DNA of 64,000 bases from Micropterix aruncella (lineage: Eukaryota > Arthropoda > Insecta > Lepidoptera > Micropterigidae): NCBI GenBank assembly GCA_944548615.1, contig OX155978.1, positions 6,706,609 to 6,770,608 on the forward strand. Reading direction: 5' to 3'. Shown here piece by piece: positions 1 through 10,700 of this stretch. The notes beneath the pieces were generated by a model, which made no database searches, had not been told where the DNA came from, and worked only from the letters and a program-made list of their open reading frames with translations. The translations under genes and the position numbers were made by a program. Every line of letters starts with the position of its first letter. Position 1 is the first letter of the stretch.

Positions 1-77
1 GACAATATAAGGGCTTTTACAAGTAGTATACTGATTCTGACGCTGAGGTACTCCCGAATTCTGTATAAGGCCTTTAG
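1..77 (+). repeat. Dispersed repeat G, copy 1
   Basis: This stretch closely matches 54800-54876, sharing blocks such as CTGATTCTGACGCTGAG and TATAAGGCC. The second copy lies just right of an hAT-like end, so G may be the inside of a decayed DNA transposon. It is cut by the window edge. Class unproven. Confidence 0.55.
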
Positions 78-349
78 ACGTGAGAAAATCCACCCAACGT
101 ATCTGCTTGCGCCAGCAATAACGAGTGTAATTTTACCTGAAACAAAAAAAAAAACAAATTTATAAATTTTTGTAGATGAACTAAATAAATGTATTTTGTA
201 GATGAACTAAATAAAAAACCCAAAAGTTATCATTTTTATAATATTTCGAGGATTTAAAGAAATAAACCGATTTTCACCACAATTTTTTTTGTTCAACTAG
301 TAAAAAAAAGATTTTTTTATATATATTGTTGAAAAGGAGGAATAATATA

Positions 350-440
350 CACAGAGAGGCTTCCATCTGGAAATCATCTCACGGGGGCTCAAAAAGGATA
401 TTTCTATCTTCGTCTCGATATTTTTTATTTGCGCGTTTAC
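350..440 (-). repeat. Family A 5' segment, inverted orientation
   Basis: Read on the minus strand this matches 17440-17515, the segment that precedes the TG-rich tract in another family A copy. Here it points away from the family A body at 541-1046. It is therefore either a small inversion or the remnant of a second, head-to-head copy. Confidence 0.6.
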
Positions 441-540
441 AACTTTTTCCCTGCTTGTTAGGTAGCGGTCCGGAGAAATAAAACTCCATACGACATAAAC
501 CATGAGGCCCCTCTCTGAAGCGATTTACACCATTTCCATA

Positions 541-1046
541 TTGAAATTTGTCTATCTGTATATCTCTCTGTCTGGATGTCTGTTTGTGTGTATGTATTCC
601 TCCACGATAGTGCCCAAACGCTTAATCCGATTAGGCTGAAATTTGGTATGCAAGCATCACTTGGTAATGGCATTGTGGTTGAAACTGATCCGCCAGTGGG
701 TGGATCAGTTTCAACAGTCTAAATATTGGATTTACAGACTTGACATTTGGTCCAAAATCGCGAAAATTGGTCCAAAATCAAAATGTCAAATTTTGGTTGG
801 GTTCTCATTTACAAGCTGCACTACTAATATTAAAACTCCGCCATATAGTTTATTCAAATATATACACCGACCCGACCGAGGCTATACGAGAAACAAACCG
901 CGCCGCCTGAGGCTTCTCAATGGCTCCCAAACCGGGTTCGACCGCGGGCCGAAAGGAAACGCTCATCGATTTTATTTATGAAATTATCATTCAGATGAAA
1001 TCAGTCCTTGAATACTTGCCCGGAAAGTGTTGGTGTGACACAACCT
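541..1046 (+). repeat. Family A repeat, long copy
   Basis: Begins in a TG-rich tract, then carries the family core (cf. CCGATTGAGCTGAAATTTGG elsewhere) and continues through the AATTTTGGTTGG block to the conserved 3' end GTGACACAAC. The same order is seen at 3097-3480 (minus), 17385-18029 and 27425-27760. No coding capacity. The 3' half includes an A-poor, GC-richer block around 875-960. Confidence 0.8.
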
Positions 1047-1128
1047 ATTTTATATTTAAAAGCACGTTTTGAATTAAAAGCACGTTTGCGTATAGCGGAG
1101 TGTATGTAATATTAATGTATGTCGAAGT

Positions 1129-1182
1129 ATTATAAATAGGATAGAAAACGAATTTACGGCGGGTAGGCCGCATACCGCTTCC
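1129..1182 (-). repeat. Family C fragment, inverted
   Basis: Minus-strand sequence joins two pieces that are about 90 bp apart in the plus copy at 1207-1555 (the block near 1407-1434 and the block near 1523-1555). It is thus an internally deleted inverted copy next to a longer direct copy, and the two could pair as a stem. Confidence 0.65.
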
Positions 1183-1206
1183 TAAGATTAACTTCAATAG
1201 AGACGA

Positions 1207-1555
1207 CTTTTTAACTAATAAACTTCAATAGAGACGACGGTTACAAACTCTCTTCTACTTGGAACCCTTTTCTTAAAATGTTCCCGCCGCCGAAAGCCGA
1301 ATGCAAAGACGTAAAACATGATAGAGTGAGTATTGTGTGCAAGACGGATTTTCAAAATTCCCGCGCTCCGAGCCGGCCTCCTACCACCGTTATAACCTAC
1401 GCAGTGGCGGAAGCGGTATGCGGCCTATACCCGCAAAACAACGGATTGACAGCTCTTCACAACGCCCTGGACAACGGCGGCTGCAACGTCACCGAAATGT
1501 CGGGTGCTACAAATTTCACGCGGTAAATTCGTTTTCTATCCTATTTATAATGTCA
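1207..1555 (+). repeat. Family C repeat copy
   Basis: Shares nearly all of its length with 21586-21910; both run from GAGACGACGGTTACAAACTC to the TTTTCTATCCTATTTATA block. A frame through both copies encodes a short RYNLRSGG-like peptide, a motif often seen in retroelement polyproteins, but frames are broken. The conserved 3' block also appears at 17047-17110. Probably the 3' part of a retroelement. Confidence 0.7.
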
Positions 1556-2640
1556 AGCAACCGCGATAGTATTCGATTTTATATTATGTCGAAGTATATC
1601 ATATTTGTAAGAAATAATTTTTATTCATTCTTGAAATTATTTTTTTCCCATGTTATTTCTATTTTTTACACGTCTCCTTATTTACTTTTATAGTAAATTA
1701 CAATTTTTTTACCAGACTTACTTATTCTTCGATTTATTTATATATATTTTTCGCTGCTCAAGACTGTTCAGTTGCCACGTACGACTCTGTACGTTGTTCA
1801 TAGCCACAGTAACCTTATCTTCCGTAAAAGATGCAGCAACTGTGGGTTTACTCTTACTTTCAATATGCGGACATGTTATAAGAAAACCTGAATGCCGAAG
1901 TAGTATATCCGTTTATTTTATATATTTTAATGTATTTATTGATCTTTGAACCATCAACCCCAATTTATTTATTTATTTAATTTATTCAATTAATCAACAC
2001 AATTACTAAGCATATTTGTCTTATTAACATTTATATCCATTAATAGTCATTATATTTATAAAAAAAAATAACACGAACGATAATTATGAGCATTAGCATA
2101 GGCATACTGTTGACGCCCAACTGTGGCAGGACTTGTTCCAAAGCAGCGAGCATTTTAGTTTTTTATGAACATATATTTAGAAAGTAAAAAAAAATGTACC
2201 ATAATCGTAACTATTACAAATATCGTCGCTATTCAATAGCGTTTGGCGAGCGAATGCGAGGATCATTTCCGAAATACTTTCGCTTTTCGACTTTTAAACG
2301 TAATATTACAGGTATTACAGGATTAGCGTTTTTGCATATTTTTCGCTATAAATAATATACATTGATAGGTAGCCAACGACTTAGGGTATTAACATCGATT
2401 ATAAAGCTAGATTATAGCTCAATAAATATTATGTAACGAAATATTGATTATGGGACATTTTGTATGTAAAAAGAAATCCAAGGAAAAATTCGGTAAGAAT
2501 GATCAAGAAGGTATCTTGTGAGGATAATAATAATCACTATCAAGATATTTAATGAAAACCTTCTGTTAATCTCAGAGCCATTAAGTCTATGGACTCTCTA
2601 AATAAATTGGAAACTATTCAAAGTTTAAAAGTTTGTGATC
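1556..2640. other. AT-rich spacer without recognised gene
   Basis: Low-complexity AT-rich DNA with TTTATTT runs near 1960. No conserved reading frame, RNA gene or terminal repeat was recognised. Confidence 0.4.
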
Positions 2641-2815
2641 ACCCCCCCCCCCCCTCTTAACCCCCTTCCCCCGCTCACTCCCAGAACCCCCCTCCATCAA
2701 CCCTCCTTCCATTTTACCCACCTCCCCCAACACTCCAAAGCCCCCACCCAAAGCTACCCCTCTCCTAATGCTACCCCCTCGAACACTACTCCCCCAAAGC
2801 CCCTTTTGCATCCTA
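2641..2815. repeat. Strand-asymmetric C-rich tract
   Basis: About 175 bp in which the plus strand is dominated by C runs with almost no G. The minus strand therefore carries many G runs able to form quadruplexes. Open frames on both strands here reflect composition (proline-rich or glycine-rich) and are not believed to be genes. Confidence 0.75.
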
Positions 2816-2832
2816 AGCACTTAGGTATCTAT

Positions 2833-3045
2833 TAAAGAACTCTAGATAAGGCAGGATAGGAACCAACGGAATAAGAAAAATATTTTCTCTTGGACCTTTA
2901 TATATCCCGAGTACTTTCAGGTCAATTTTCTTCGAAATTAAAGCATTCTAGATAAGACGGAATAGGTACCCATAGAAGAAGAAGAATATCGGGGGATGAA
3001 TATTATTTTCGCCCCCTCTCCAACCCCCCCCCCCCTCTCCCCCGA
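2833..3045 (+). repeat. Imperfect direct repeat plus second C run
   Basis: A block at 2833-2893 (TCTAGATAAGGCAGGATAGG) recurs at 2937-2990 (TCTAGATAAGACGGAATAGG) and is followed at 3019-3044 by another C run. The whole C-tract plus AG-rich unit may be a degenerate tandem pair. Confidence 0.5.
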
Positions 3046-3096
3046 CAGCAAATTAGCAATTTTGTAGCATTTCCGTGTTAATCAAATGGCTGTTTT

Positions 3097-3480
3097 CCAA
3101 TATGGTTCGTTTCTTTGCTAGCCTCGGGCGGCTCGACGTTATTATTTGATTAAAATATATGTCGTTTTTTTAGTGTCGCTTGTTTAAGAGATATTGAAAC
3201 CTAACATTTAATAATATGGTTTCGACCCTACGACGCATATGTTGACCGAATGTCAAGTCTCTGAGTCCAATATTTCGAGAATGAAGTATGACTAGTGCGC
3301 CCTCTGGTGGACCTATTACAACTATAATCTTTTCAGTTCTTGCCATGACTAAACGATGCCTGCATGCCAAATTTCAGCTCAATCGGATTACGCGCTTGGG
3401 CGTATCGTGGATGAATACACACAGACAGACAAACACACAGAAGTGCGTCCACAATAATTTCCTTGCCAGGAAGGTAAAAA
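3097..3480 (-). repeat. Family A repeat, minus copy
   Basis: Reverse strand starts with the family hairpin (TTCCTGGCAAGGAA), then the TTGTGGACGCACTTCTGTGTG block, a TG/TCTG tract and the core. It ends in a CCGCCCGAGGCT block. This is one of the best copies for defining the 5' end. Confidence 0.8.
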
Positions 3481-3904
3481 TCACTTTGTTGAAATTTTCT
3501 ATTTTTTGCTGAATTATTTGAAAAATTAATTAATTGTGTTTTTTTAACTCCTTTAAAGGGGTTCATCGATTTATTTACGTATGTTTACTAAAATATGTTA
3601 TAAAAAAAATGGAATGTAAAAATGATTTTTACTTGTTTTTAACGATATTTCCTGCGTATTTGTAAAAAAATAAGTAAAATAATTAAATAAAGCTTTTATA
3701 AATTGAAGATTTTGAGACAATTTTATAATATGTACGATTATCATTCTTATTAATTACAACATCTATTCTTATAAAATGTAGGTATCAATATTTTTTTGGA
3801 TTTTATTTTTATATTGACGTAATTTATTTATATTTGAGTGAGTGATGATTTAATAGTACGCATCCGTAGAATTTGCGTCATTTATCTGAAACCCGCGCGG
3901 CTAT
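3481..3904. other. AT-rich spacer
   Basis: No gene, repeat boundary or RNA feature recognised; mostly A/T homopolymer runs. Confidence 0.35.
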
Positions 3905-4235
3905 AAAATGAGAATTGACGGAGTCCAGAAAAGATTCTTGGGGAATCTTAACTTTCGGCAATATCTAGGACTTCACTCATATGATAGCAGACTGAACCAC
4001 TTCTATCTTCACTCGATCGAGGACAGATGGACGGTTGCGTATATGGTTTCCTTTATAATATCCTGAATAATAGCATCGACAGCCCATACCTCGTGGAAAG
4101 CTTGTCATTTTTCGTCCCAACTCAAGCCATTAGAACTTCTCGAATATTCGAATTGCAACGCGCAAATAATAATTATCCACAAAATGCCTTTATGTATTGA
4201 CCATCTTATGACCTTATATGATACTGTTGGAAACT
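3905..4235 (+). pseudogene. LINE reverse transcriptase C-terminal remnant
   Basis: Translation across two frames gives the end of a Jockey/CR1-type ORF2: an IDGVQKRFLGNL block that normally follows the thumb, then YDSRLNHFYLHSIEDRW, then SIDSPYLVE and a VPTQAIRT-like block in a second frame. The RT palm, with its catalytic aspartates, is missing. Stops and at least one frame change show it is dead. Family known for TPRT with 5' truncation, which fits the missing N-terminal part. Confidence 0.65.
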
Positions 4236-4731
4236 CGGTCCAACATACCCACAACAAAAAAGTAATTTCTATAGAATCGAAATCGCAAACACGCTCGAAT
4301 ATACACGAGATAGCTGCAATTGATTTCCAACTAAATTCGGCATTTTATGCACAGTCAAACGATGACTAATGTCATTTCTTCTGATCGATACGAATTAACA
4401 CACTTATTTCTCATCCAACTCATAACTATTGCATCACTGCATACCATATAAAACGCAGTACATTCGACACATAATTTATCATTCTCTGGCGGACAGTATC
4501 CGCACATTAACAACTACTCGCGCTCTTCACTACCTTCGAGTCAACCAAACTACGCATAGTATACGCGATCATCGTTATCTTCGAATCTATCGCGGCGCTT
4601 CACACTTCGGATACACAACCACGGCTTCACCTCGCGCCCACACTACCTACACACCGGCGAAATATCAATCAAGGCGTTACGAACTGGCAACCTACTACAG
4701 ACCTTCTGAATAAATACTTCAACTTCAACTA
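4236..4731 (+). other. C-rich, G-poor segment, possible solo-LTR end
   Basis: From about 4380 the plus strand has many CAAC/CTAC words and ends CTTCTGAATAAATACTTCAACTTC, split here at the mariner insertion; the sequence resumes at 6034. An AATAAA followed by CAAC-rich DNA resembles the R-U5 end of an insect LTR element. I found no second LTR or primer-binding site, so this is only a suggestion. Confidence 0.2.
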
Positions 4732-4749
4732 CAGGGTCCGCCATGTAAC
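4732..4749 (+). repeat. Mariner left TIR
   Basis: Terminal inverted repeat; 15 of 18 positions match the right end (differences at positions 1, 13 and 14). Continues into a T run. Confidence 0.85.
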
Positions 4750-4844
4750 GTTTTTTTTTCAACTAGTGCTTATTTCGTGTATGGCAACACTTACCTCATG
4801 TCTGATTTGACAGATAATTAGTTTTATCCTTCCGCTGAACGAAT

Positions 4845-5930
4845 ATGGTTGTGTATACGCTTGAACAACGCTGGGAAATCTTGCGACATTACTTTGAAAA
4901 TCATGGTAATGTTGCAGAATGTGTGCGAAAATTGCGTACGGATTTTGGAAGAAGAGAAGCACCGTCAGCTGCGTATGTTCGTTACCTTGTGAAAAAAGTG
5001 AAAGAAACTGGCATCCTCATCGATAAACCAATGCGTGAAAAGCCAAAAACAGTGCGTACACCCGAGAATATTGCTGCTGTGGCCGAAAGTGTGCGTGAAT
5101 CGCCATCAACATCAGTTCACCGTCGTTCTCAACAATTGGACATTTCGCAGACATCATTGAGACGAATTTTGCGTAAAGACCTTGGTATGACGCCGTACAA
5201 AGTCCAATTGGTTCAGGAGTTGAAGCCAACTGACCATCCAATGCGTTTTCGCTTCGCTAAGTGGGCCTGCGATCGACTTGCAGAAGATGCGGATTTTGCC
5301 AAAAAAATCATCTTTTCAGATGAAGCTCATTTCCATCTTGGCGGGTATGTAAACAAGCAGAATTGTCGCATTTGGGGCACAGAAAACCCGCACGCATTCA
5401 TTGAAAAGCCGGTGCACCCAAAACGAGTCACTGTTTGGTGCGGATTTTGGTCCAGAGGCATAATTGGGCCATTTTTCTTCGAAAATGAGCAAGGAGTGGC
5501 CGTTACCGTCAATGGCGATCGTTATCGGGCCATGTTGAACGAATTTTTGTTCACAGAAATTGAAGAGGAGGATATTGGCAACATTTGGTTTCAACAGGAC
5601 GGCGCTACGTGCCACACAGCCAACGCTACACTTGATGTTTTGCGCCCTGTTTTTGAAAATCGCATTATCAGCCGCAGAGCTGATGTCGTTTGGCCACCTC
5701 GGAGCTGCGATTTGACACCGTTGGACTACTTTTTGTGGGGTGCCGTCAAAGATAAGTGTTACGCCGACAAACCAGAGACAATTGACGCTTTAAAGGACAA
5801 TATTCGTGAAGCCATTGGTGAAATACAGCTGCACACAATCGATAATGTACTTAAAAATTGGACACATCGTGTAGGCTACTGCATGGCCAGCCGAGGCAGC
5901 CATTTGAATGAAATTATTTTCCATCATTAA
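4845..5930 (+). CDS. Tc1/mariner-type transposase, 361 residues
   Basis: Catalyses cut-and-paste transposition of its own element in the nucleus. Residues 1-125 form the DNA-binding half with two helix-turn-helix regions (LEQRWEILRHYF near the start; SQTSLRRILRKDLG near 101-114). The DDE/D catalytic domain follows: D159 in SDEAHF, D252 in QQDGATCHTA and D289 in SCDLTPLDYFLWG. Thirty-six residues separate the second and third aspartates, longer than the 34 of classical mariner. The first ATG after the left TIR fits the family start, and full-length proteins in this superfamily are about 340-370 residues. A canonical WVPHEL linker is not seen. No stop or frameshift. Subfamily not assigned without a tree. 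Confidence 0.93.
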   Translation: MVVYTLEQRWEILRHYFENHGNVAECVRKLRTDFGRREAPSAAYVRYLVKKVKETGILIDKPMREKPKTVRTPENIAAVAESVRESPSTSVHRRSQQLDISQTSLRRILRKDLGMTPYKVQLVQELKPTDHPMRFRFAKWACDRLAEDADFAKKIIFSDEAHFHLGGYVNKQNCRIWGTENPHAFIEKPVHPKRVTVWCGFWSRGIIGPFFFENEQGVAVTVNGDRYRAMLNEFLFTEIEEEDIGNIWFQQDGATCHTANATLDVLRPVFENRIISRRADVVWPPRSCDLTPLDYFLWGAVKDKCYADKPETIDALKDNIREAIGEIQLHTIDNVLKNWTHRVGYCMASRGSHLNEIIFHH

Positions 5931-6014
5931 CCGGAGGGATTGTACTTTCAAATAAAAAAAGAAATTTGAAAAAATATTCAGTAGTTTTTTTTATAGCATT
6001 TTCAAAAAAAAAAA

Positions 6015-6032
6015 GTTATTTGGCGGACCCTT
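6015..6032 (-). repeat. Mariner right TIR
   Basis: Inverted partner of 4732-4749, preceded by an A run and followed by the TA duplication. Confidence 0.85.
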
Positions 6033-6033
6033 T

Positions 6034-6953
6034 ACAACGACTTTCAATAACGGAGAAAACTTCCTGATGAGAACCACCCTTCGCTCACAATCAATTGGAG
6101 TCAAGTGAAGGGCGGCCACTCTCACAATACTTATATGAGGTTTCGTCATATAGACATTAATTTATTTTAATCATACTGCTTATACAATAGAATTATATAG
6201 AACCAAAGAAAATGCGCAAATAGATTACTTAATTAATTTATTATTTATATAATTAATATATCATTAGTATTATTTTAACGACTTATTTATGTATGAATTT
6301 ATTTTCTGTACTCATTTATTTATGTATGTATTTATTAAGATGTATGTATATGTATTTAGGAATGTGTATGTGTATTATGTATGTATGTATAAACTACAAA
6401 CCATTCCCCTTCTATCCCTACTCCTCCGGATTGGATAACTTAAATTAATCAAAGTTTAATAAGTTTAACCTTGAAAACAAGTAAACGGCCTCACATTAGA
6501 AATAGAAATATATTTATTGTCCGAAATTATGGTGGTACATTTATGGTGATAATGCATAAAATTATGTCTCTCACAATTACCTGTTATTATAACAGTTTGA
6601 CAAATATACTTATCTGCTAATTTTGTAATTTCTTATTAAAAAATGGCATTATTTCACTGGTTTTGCCTATAATATCTAAATCGAATCAATAATAATTCGT
6701 AATGTTCATTGAACGACCTGAAATAACATTTAAAAAGAAATATAACATGAAAAAAATTTAAACAGACCAGATAGGTAGCACTAACAGTAGAAGATAATTA
6801 ATAAAAATAATTCACCAATAATATAAATATTAAAAAAAAACAAAAATCAAGGAATAATCAAAATCCGCCTATAAATAAGAAATGCATATAATTTAAAATG
6901 TGTAATCTTCCTAAATGAATTATTGTAAAACAATGCATGCGTACAATATAATA
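6034..6953. other. AT-rich region, LINE 3' UTR in its right half
   Basis: The first 100 bp continue the sequence interrupted by the transposon. 6130-6480 is AT-rich with TATGTATG runs. From about 6500 to 6953 the sequence is probably the 3' UTR of the minus-strand LINE that follows; read on the minus strand it ends near AATAAATATATTTCTATTTC. Confidence 0.4.
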
Positions 6954-8160
6954 TTATGAGAAATATTCGTTTAGCGTGTAAAAGCTTTTTTCGATAAGCC
7001 ATTTTTTCAACTCTGCGGTAAACCCTTTTCCTTTTATTTCTGTGATATTTGCAGGTAGGTGGTTATATATTTTTATCGAATTGTATAACATTCCTTTTTT
7101 TAATAGAGCTAAATTTGGTTTGGGTGCTTGTAGCTCATGTTTATTTCTTCTGTTATTATAGCCGTGTTCAACATTGTTTGTTTTGAAATACTGATCGTGG
7201 TTTCTTACAAATTTGCATGTTTCCAAGATGTATATCAATATAAATGTTAGCCCAAACTCCTTTTTAAACAGTGGTTTGCAGCTGTCAGTCTTTGGAATTC
7301 CACATATAATTCGTAAGCATCGTTTTTGTACGATGAATATTTCCTCTGCGTTTACCGAATTGCCCAAAATCGTAATTCCATATTTTATACAGGCGTAAAT
7401 GTATGCATAATATGCCATAAAGGCTGTTTTTTCACCTGTAGTTCGTTTAAAATCCTTAGCGCGTAGCAAAATTTCGAAATTTTTATTTTTACATCTTCGA
7501 CATGGGCTTTCCAGTTCAAATTACAGTCGATTGTTATCCCTAGCAATTTGAATTTTTGCACCTTATCAATAATCTGAGCGTTATATTTAATTTCGAATTC
7601 GTATTTTTGTGCTTGATAGGAATGAAACTGCATACATTTTGTTTTTTTTCTGCATTTACACTTAAATTATTTGAGCCTAACCATTCAGTTACTTCTATAA
7701 AGCTTGTATATCCACTGCTTTCCACGTCAGCTTTAGTCTGCCCCCCAATTGAGATAGAAGTGTCGTCGGCGAATAGGATTATTTTCTGTTGTGTCGCTAA
7801 AGGGGGTTCATTTACATATATTATAAACAGCAGGCAACCGAGGATGTTTCCCTGCGGAATGCCATGCTGTGATCGAAGCCATTTTGATCGTACAGGTTCT
7901 ACCATCTTTTTATTGCTGTTAAAGAATGTAATTTCAACGCACTGCTCCCGTTCAGTGAGGTAAGATCATAAGACCAATCATAAGCTTTGCCTCGGATTCC
8001 GACGTTGTAGCATTTCTCTAAGAGTTTTTCGTGTAGTACTCAATCATATTATGCCTTAGATAAATCTAGCAATAACCCCAGGGTGATATGTTTATTATTT
8101 AGTAAATTTATAATTTCATCAGTGTATTGAAAGACAGCTAGTGTAGTTGATTGTTACTAT
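6954..8160 (-). pseudogene. LINE ORF2 (reverse transcriptase), frameshifted
   Basis: Minus-strand remnant of a Jockey/CR1-like RT, readable in order from about 8160 downward: motif A as LLLDLSKAYN, motif B as GIPQGNILGCLLF, motif C as ILFADDTS, then the FKLLGITIDCNLNWKAHV block, YGITILGNS and a C-terminal region with HLPANITEIKGKGF. At least two frame changes (near 7600 and 7450) and a damaged motif A region rule out activity. The 5' part is absent, as expected after truncated target-primed reverse transcription. Confidence 0.85.
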
Positions 8161-8594
8161 CACATTAATTGTTACTATCACATTTTTAAAAAATAATTTA
8201 GCAAATCTGTAGGTTTTCCTATGAAATAAATAAATATATAAACAATTAATACATTTAAAATAAAATACCAAATATTTGGCTATGCCTTTTTAGCGTTCAT
8301 CCTCTCTAAGCTCGACTCACGACCCAACCAACCTAAAAGGGGGGTACTCATCTTGAGCAGTGAACTATTTCAGGTTACGGAGACTAAGGTAAGGCAAAGA
8401 TGTACATACTGGTATAACTATATTATTATTTCTTGTATACGGTCTCGCGCCGACCTCACTTTTACTATCGTTTAGGGCCGGTTGCGTAAACCTACGAATA
8501 AATCTGTCATTTAGTAACGGAAATGGACCATACTTGAATCGCTAACTGCAGAAAGGGAACGTTTCTTTTTTTTGTAAAAATGTGTTTTTTCATT
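8161..8594. other. Spacer without recognised feature
   Basis: AT-rich, with a moderately GC-rich stretch near 8290-8480. No reading frame or repeat partner recognised. Confidence 0.35.
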
Positions 8595-8833
8595 GGGCTC
8601 GATTGCGTTTCTTCGTGAACTAAAATCAGAAATTAGTTCGTGTGAACGAGACAGGGCAATACGATGGAGCGAAGACCGCACGAAATATGTTCAAATTTAT
8701 TCAGACGAGTATAAGTTCAACAGGTTCTTTTTATCGACAATCGTTGGTTTCAAATTCTGCTTTAACTTATTGCTCTGTCTCGTTCGCTTAAACTGATTTC
8801 AGTTTTAGTTTACAAAGAAACGCATTCGGGCCC
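8595..8833. mobile_element. MITE D, 239 bp with about 65-bp inverted ends
   Basis: The left end (GGGCTCGATTGCGTTTCTT) is repeated inverted at the right end (GGGCCCGAATGCGTTTCTT read inward), and similarity continues for about 65 bp on each side through a GAACGAGACAG block. ATT flanks both sides (8592-8594, 8834-8836), a possible 3-bp duplication. No coding potential. Partial copies lie at 17251-17310 and 53772-53824. A non-autonomous DNA transposon of unknown superfamily. Confidence 0.8.
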
Positions 8834-9341
8834 ATTGTTCTTTGCTAGCAACGCTTCTTAATGCTAGTTTAACACGGGCTTATTACTTGTCGCTTAATAC
8901 TTGGCACAGTAGTACTTGTTGTTAACCTGCTTAGTGATTGCGACCAGTAACCGTTTACACGCTGGTATTTATTAGCGCATGCTGGTATTTATTAGTGGGA
9001 CGATCTCCGTTCGAAATGGAACACCACAGCTGCCTTAGTTTTCATAGGATTTAAATTCATGGATGATTTTTTTAGTTGTTTCGGAATTCCGCCTTTCTGC
9101 AGTCATAATCACAAAATAAACTTAGCAAATCTCACGTAAACAGAAAAACGCTTGTGTTCACTTGTCATTTCAACTAGTCACTAACGCTTGCCGCGGCTGT
9201 TCACACAAGTCAGAAAGTGACAATTGCTTATTAATTTGTGGTCACTTAGTAATCTTCGCTAACATCTTGCAAGCAGTACCTACTTCATCGAATCTGGTAT
9301 CATGACTTTGTACGCCGCGTATATATGTATACCAAAACATC
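8834..9341. other. Spacer without recognised feature
   Basis: Unique-looking DNA; a short direct repeat GCTGGTATTTATTAG at 8961 and 8981. Nothing else recognised. Confidence 0.35.
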
Positions 9342-9677
9342 ATGTATACGAGAAAAAATATCGAGACTACTTCAACTAACTCAAATATTCATTCGCATAA
9401 TACGCGAAATAAAGAGGACTTGCGTCATTTTAGGGTGCGACTGAGTAAGGTTCGGACTAGCTTTCTCTGCCAATCTTACTTATTTTACAACAAACTTCCA
9501 TTACACATCTCTTATATCTCTCTCATATCTTCCCGTATGATAATTTTTGAAATTATCCAATATTTGTTTGATTATTTAGTATCTACTATTGCCTACATAA
9601 AAATTCTACGAAATTATGTAAGAATTTTGATTGAAAATATTGGAAAATGTTGTTTCCTCTATATAACCTAGAAAATC
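9342..9677 (+). pseudogene. LINE E, C-terminal part, interrupted
   Basis: Translates as a LINE C-terminal block (HSHNTRNKEDLRHFRVRLSK, then SYLFYNKLP) followed by 3' UTR. The 3' UTR matches 51781-51895 and resumes at 10701 after a second LINE. The six bases AAAATC at 9672-9677 are repeated at 10695-10700, marking the interruption. Confidence 0.8.
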
Positions 9678-10694
9678 AGAAATCAAATTATGAACATATC
9701 TGACTGCCATAAAATACAAAACGACCTTGATTCGCCATTCACTTGGTGTTCTGAAAATAAAATGACTCTCAACATAGGTAAATGTCACTCGATGTCCTTT
9801 TGTAGGAACAGGGGTCACGTTAAATACGACTATTCTATAAATGGTCACAACCTAAGCAATGTATCTAGCATCCGTGACCTAGGAGTAACATTTGACTCAA
9901 ACCTAAATTTCAAGATACACATTGAGAACATAGTCGAGAAAGCAAATAGGATGCTGGGGTTGATCATGCGGATCACTAAGAATTTCCAAAATCACAACAG
10001 CATGATCCTGCTTTATAACTCACTAGTGCGCTCTCATCTTGAATTTGGGTCCTCGATATGGAACCCATATTTTAAAACGTACTCCGATAGAGTCGAATCC
10101 ATTCAAAGGAAATTTCTGAGAATGCTATCATTTAAATGCGGCCTGAAGAATCATCTGACTTGCTACGAGGAAAGACTGACTGCTTTTAAATTTGTCACAT
10201 TAGAAAAACGCCGGCAGGTTGCAGATTTAGTGTTCCTGTACAAAATTTTAAATAATAAAATCGATACCTCTTGTATAGAAAAAATACAATTTAACATTAC
10301 TAAAAGAAGTCTTCGATACCCAGACTTATTTAAAACACCTTTAGCAAAAAACTATACCGGAATTAATAACGTAATCCCACGTATTTGTCGTCTGTATAAC
10401 AAATTTCATCTTGACAATCGCATCGATATATTTCATGATAGTTTATGCTCCTTCAAAGGGTCCCTCTTTAAAATACTGTAATTCTGGTATTTTTTGTTTT
10501 TTTTTTCCTTTTTTTATACGTAGTTTTTTAAAACATTCAACAATTGTTCATGCATTGTGCTAATTGTGTACTCATATAAAAAGGATATTGATGTAGTCAT
10601 GTAACTGTAGTATATATATGTCACTGTATGTGTTGTCAATATTCTGTTTGGGTACCAAATAAAATAAAAAAATAAATAAAAAATAAAATAAAAT
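9678..10694 (+). mobile_element. 5'-truncated LINE inserted in LINE E
   Basis: About 1 kb ending in an A-rich AAAT-type tail (10658-10694) and flanked by AAAATC duplications. The uninterrupted paralog at 51781-52030 shows the host sequence before insertion. Contains one open frame. Confidence 0.85.
9690..10481 (+). pseudogene. LINE reverse transcriptase C-terminal half, 263 residues open
   Basis: Jockey/CR1-type ORF2 beginning just after where the YADD motif should be: FTWCSENKMTLNIGKCHSMS, IRDLGVTFDSNLNFKIHI, LLYNSLVRSHLEFGSSIWNP and VESIQRKFLRML appear in the usual order, followed by a C-terminal tail to residue 263. The palm with catalytic aspartates and the endonuclease are gone, so it is a dead fragment although its frame is intact, which indicates a young insertion. 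The ATG is an internal methionine, not a true start. Confidence 0.9.
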
Positions 10695-10700
10695 AAAATC

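Larger units (their letters stand above)
4732..6032 (+). mobile_element. Tc1/mariner-superfamily DNA transposon, complete
   Basis: A 1301-bp element flanked by TA dinucleotides (4730-4731 and 6033-6034), the target duplication of this superfamily. The ends are inverted: CAGGGTCCGCCATGTAAC on the left against AAGGGTCCGCCAAATAAC read inward from the right, each followed by a T run. It holds one uninterrupted transposase gene. Intact ends plus an intact frame suggest a recent insertion that might still be mobile. The host DNA at the insertion is itself a repeat-like C-rich segment. Confidence 0.93.

Noticed and set aside
2614..2835. Proline-rich (plus) and glycine-rich (minus) frames
   Set aside because: Explained by the C-rich tract; no start context or domain.
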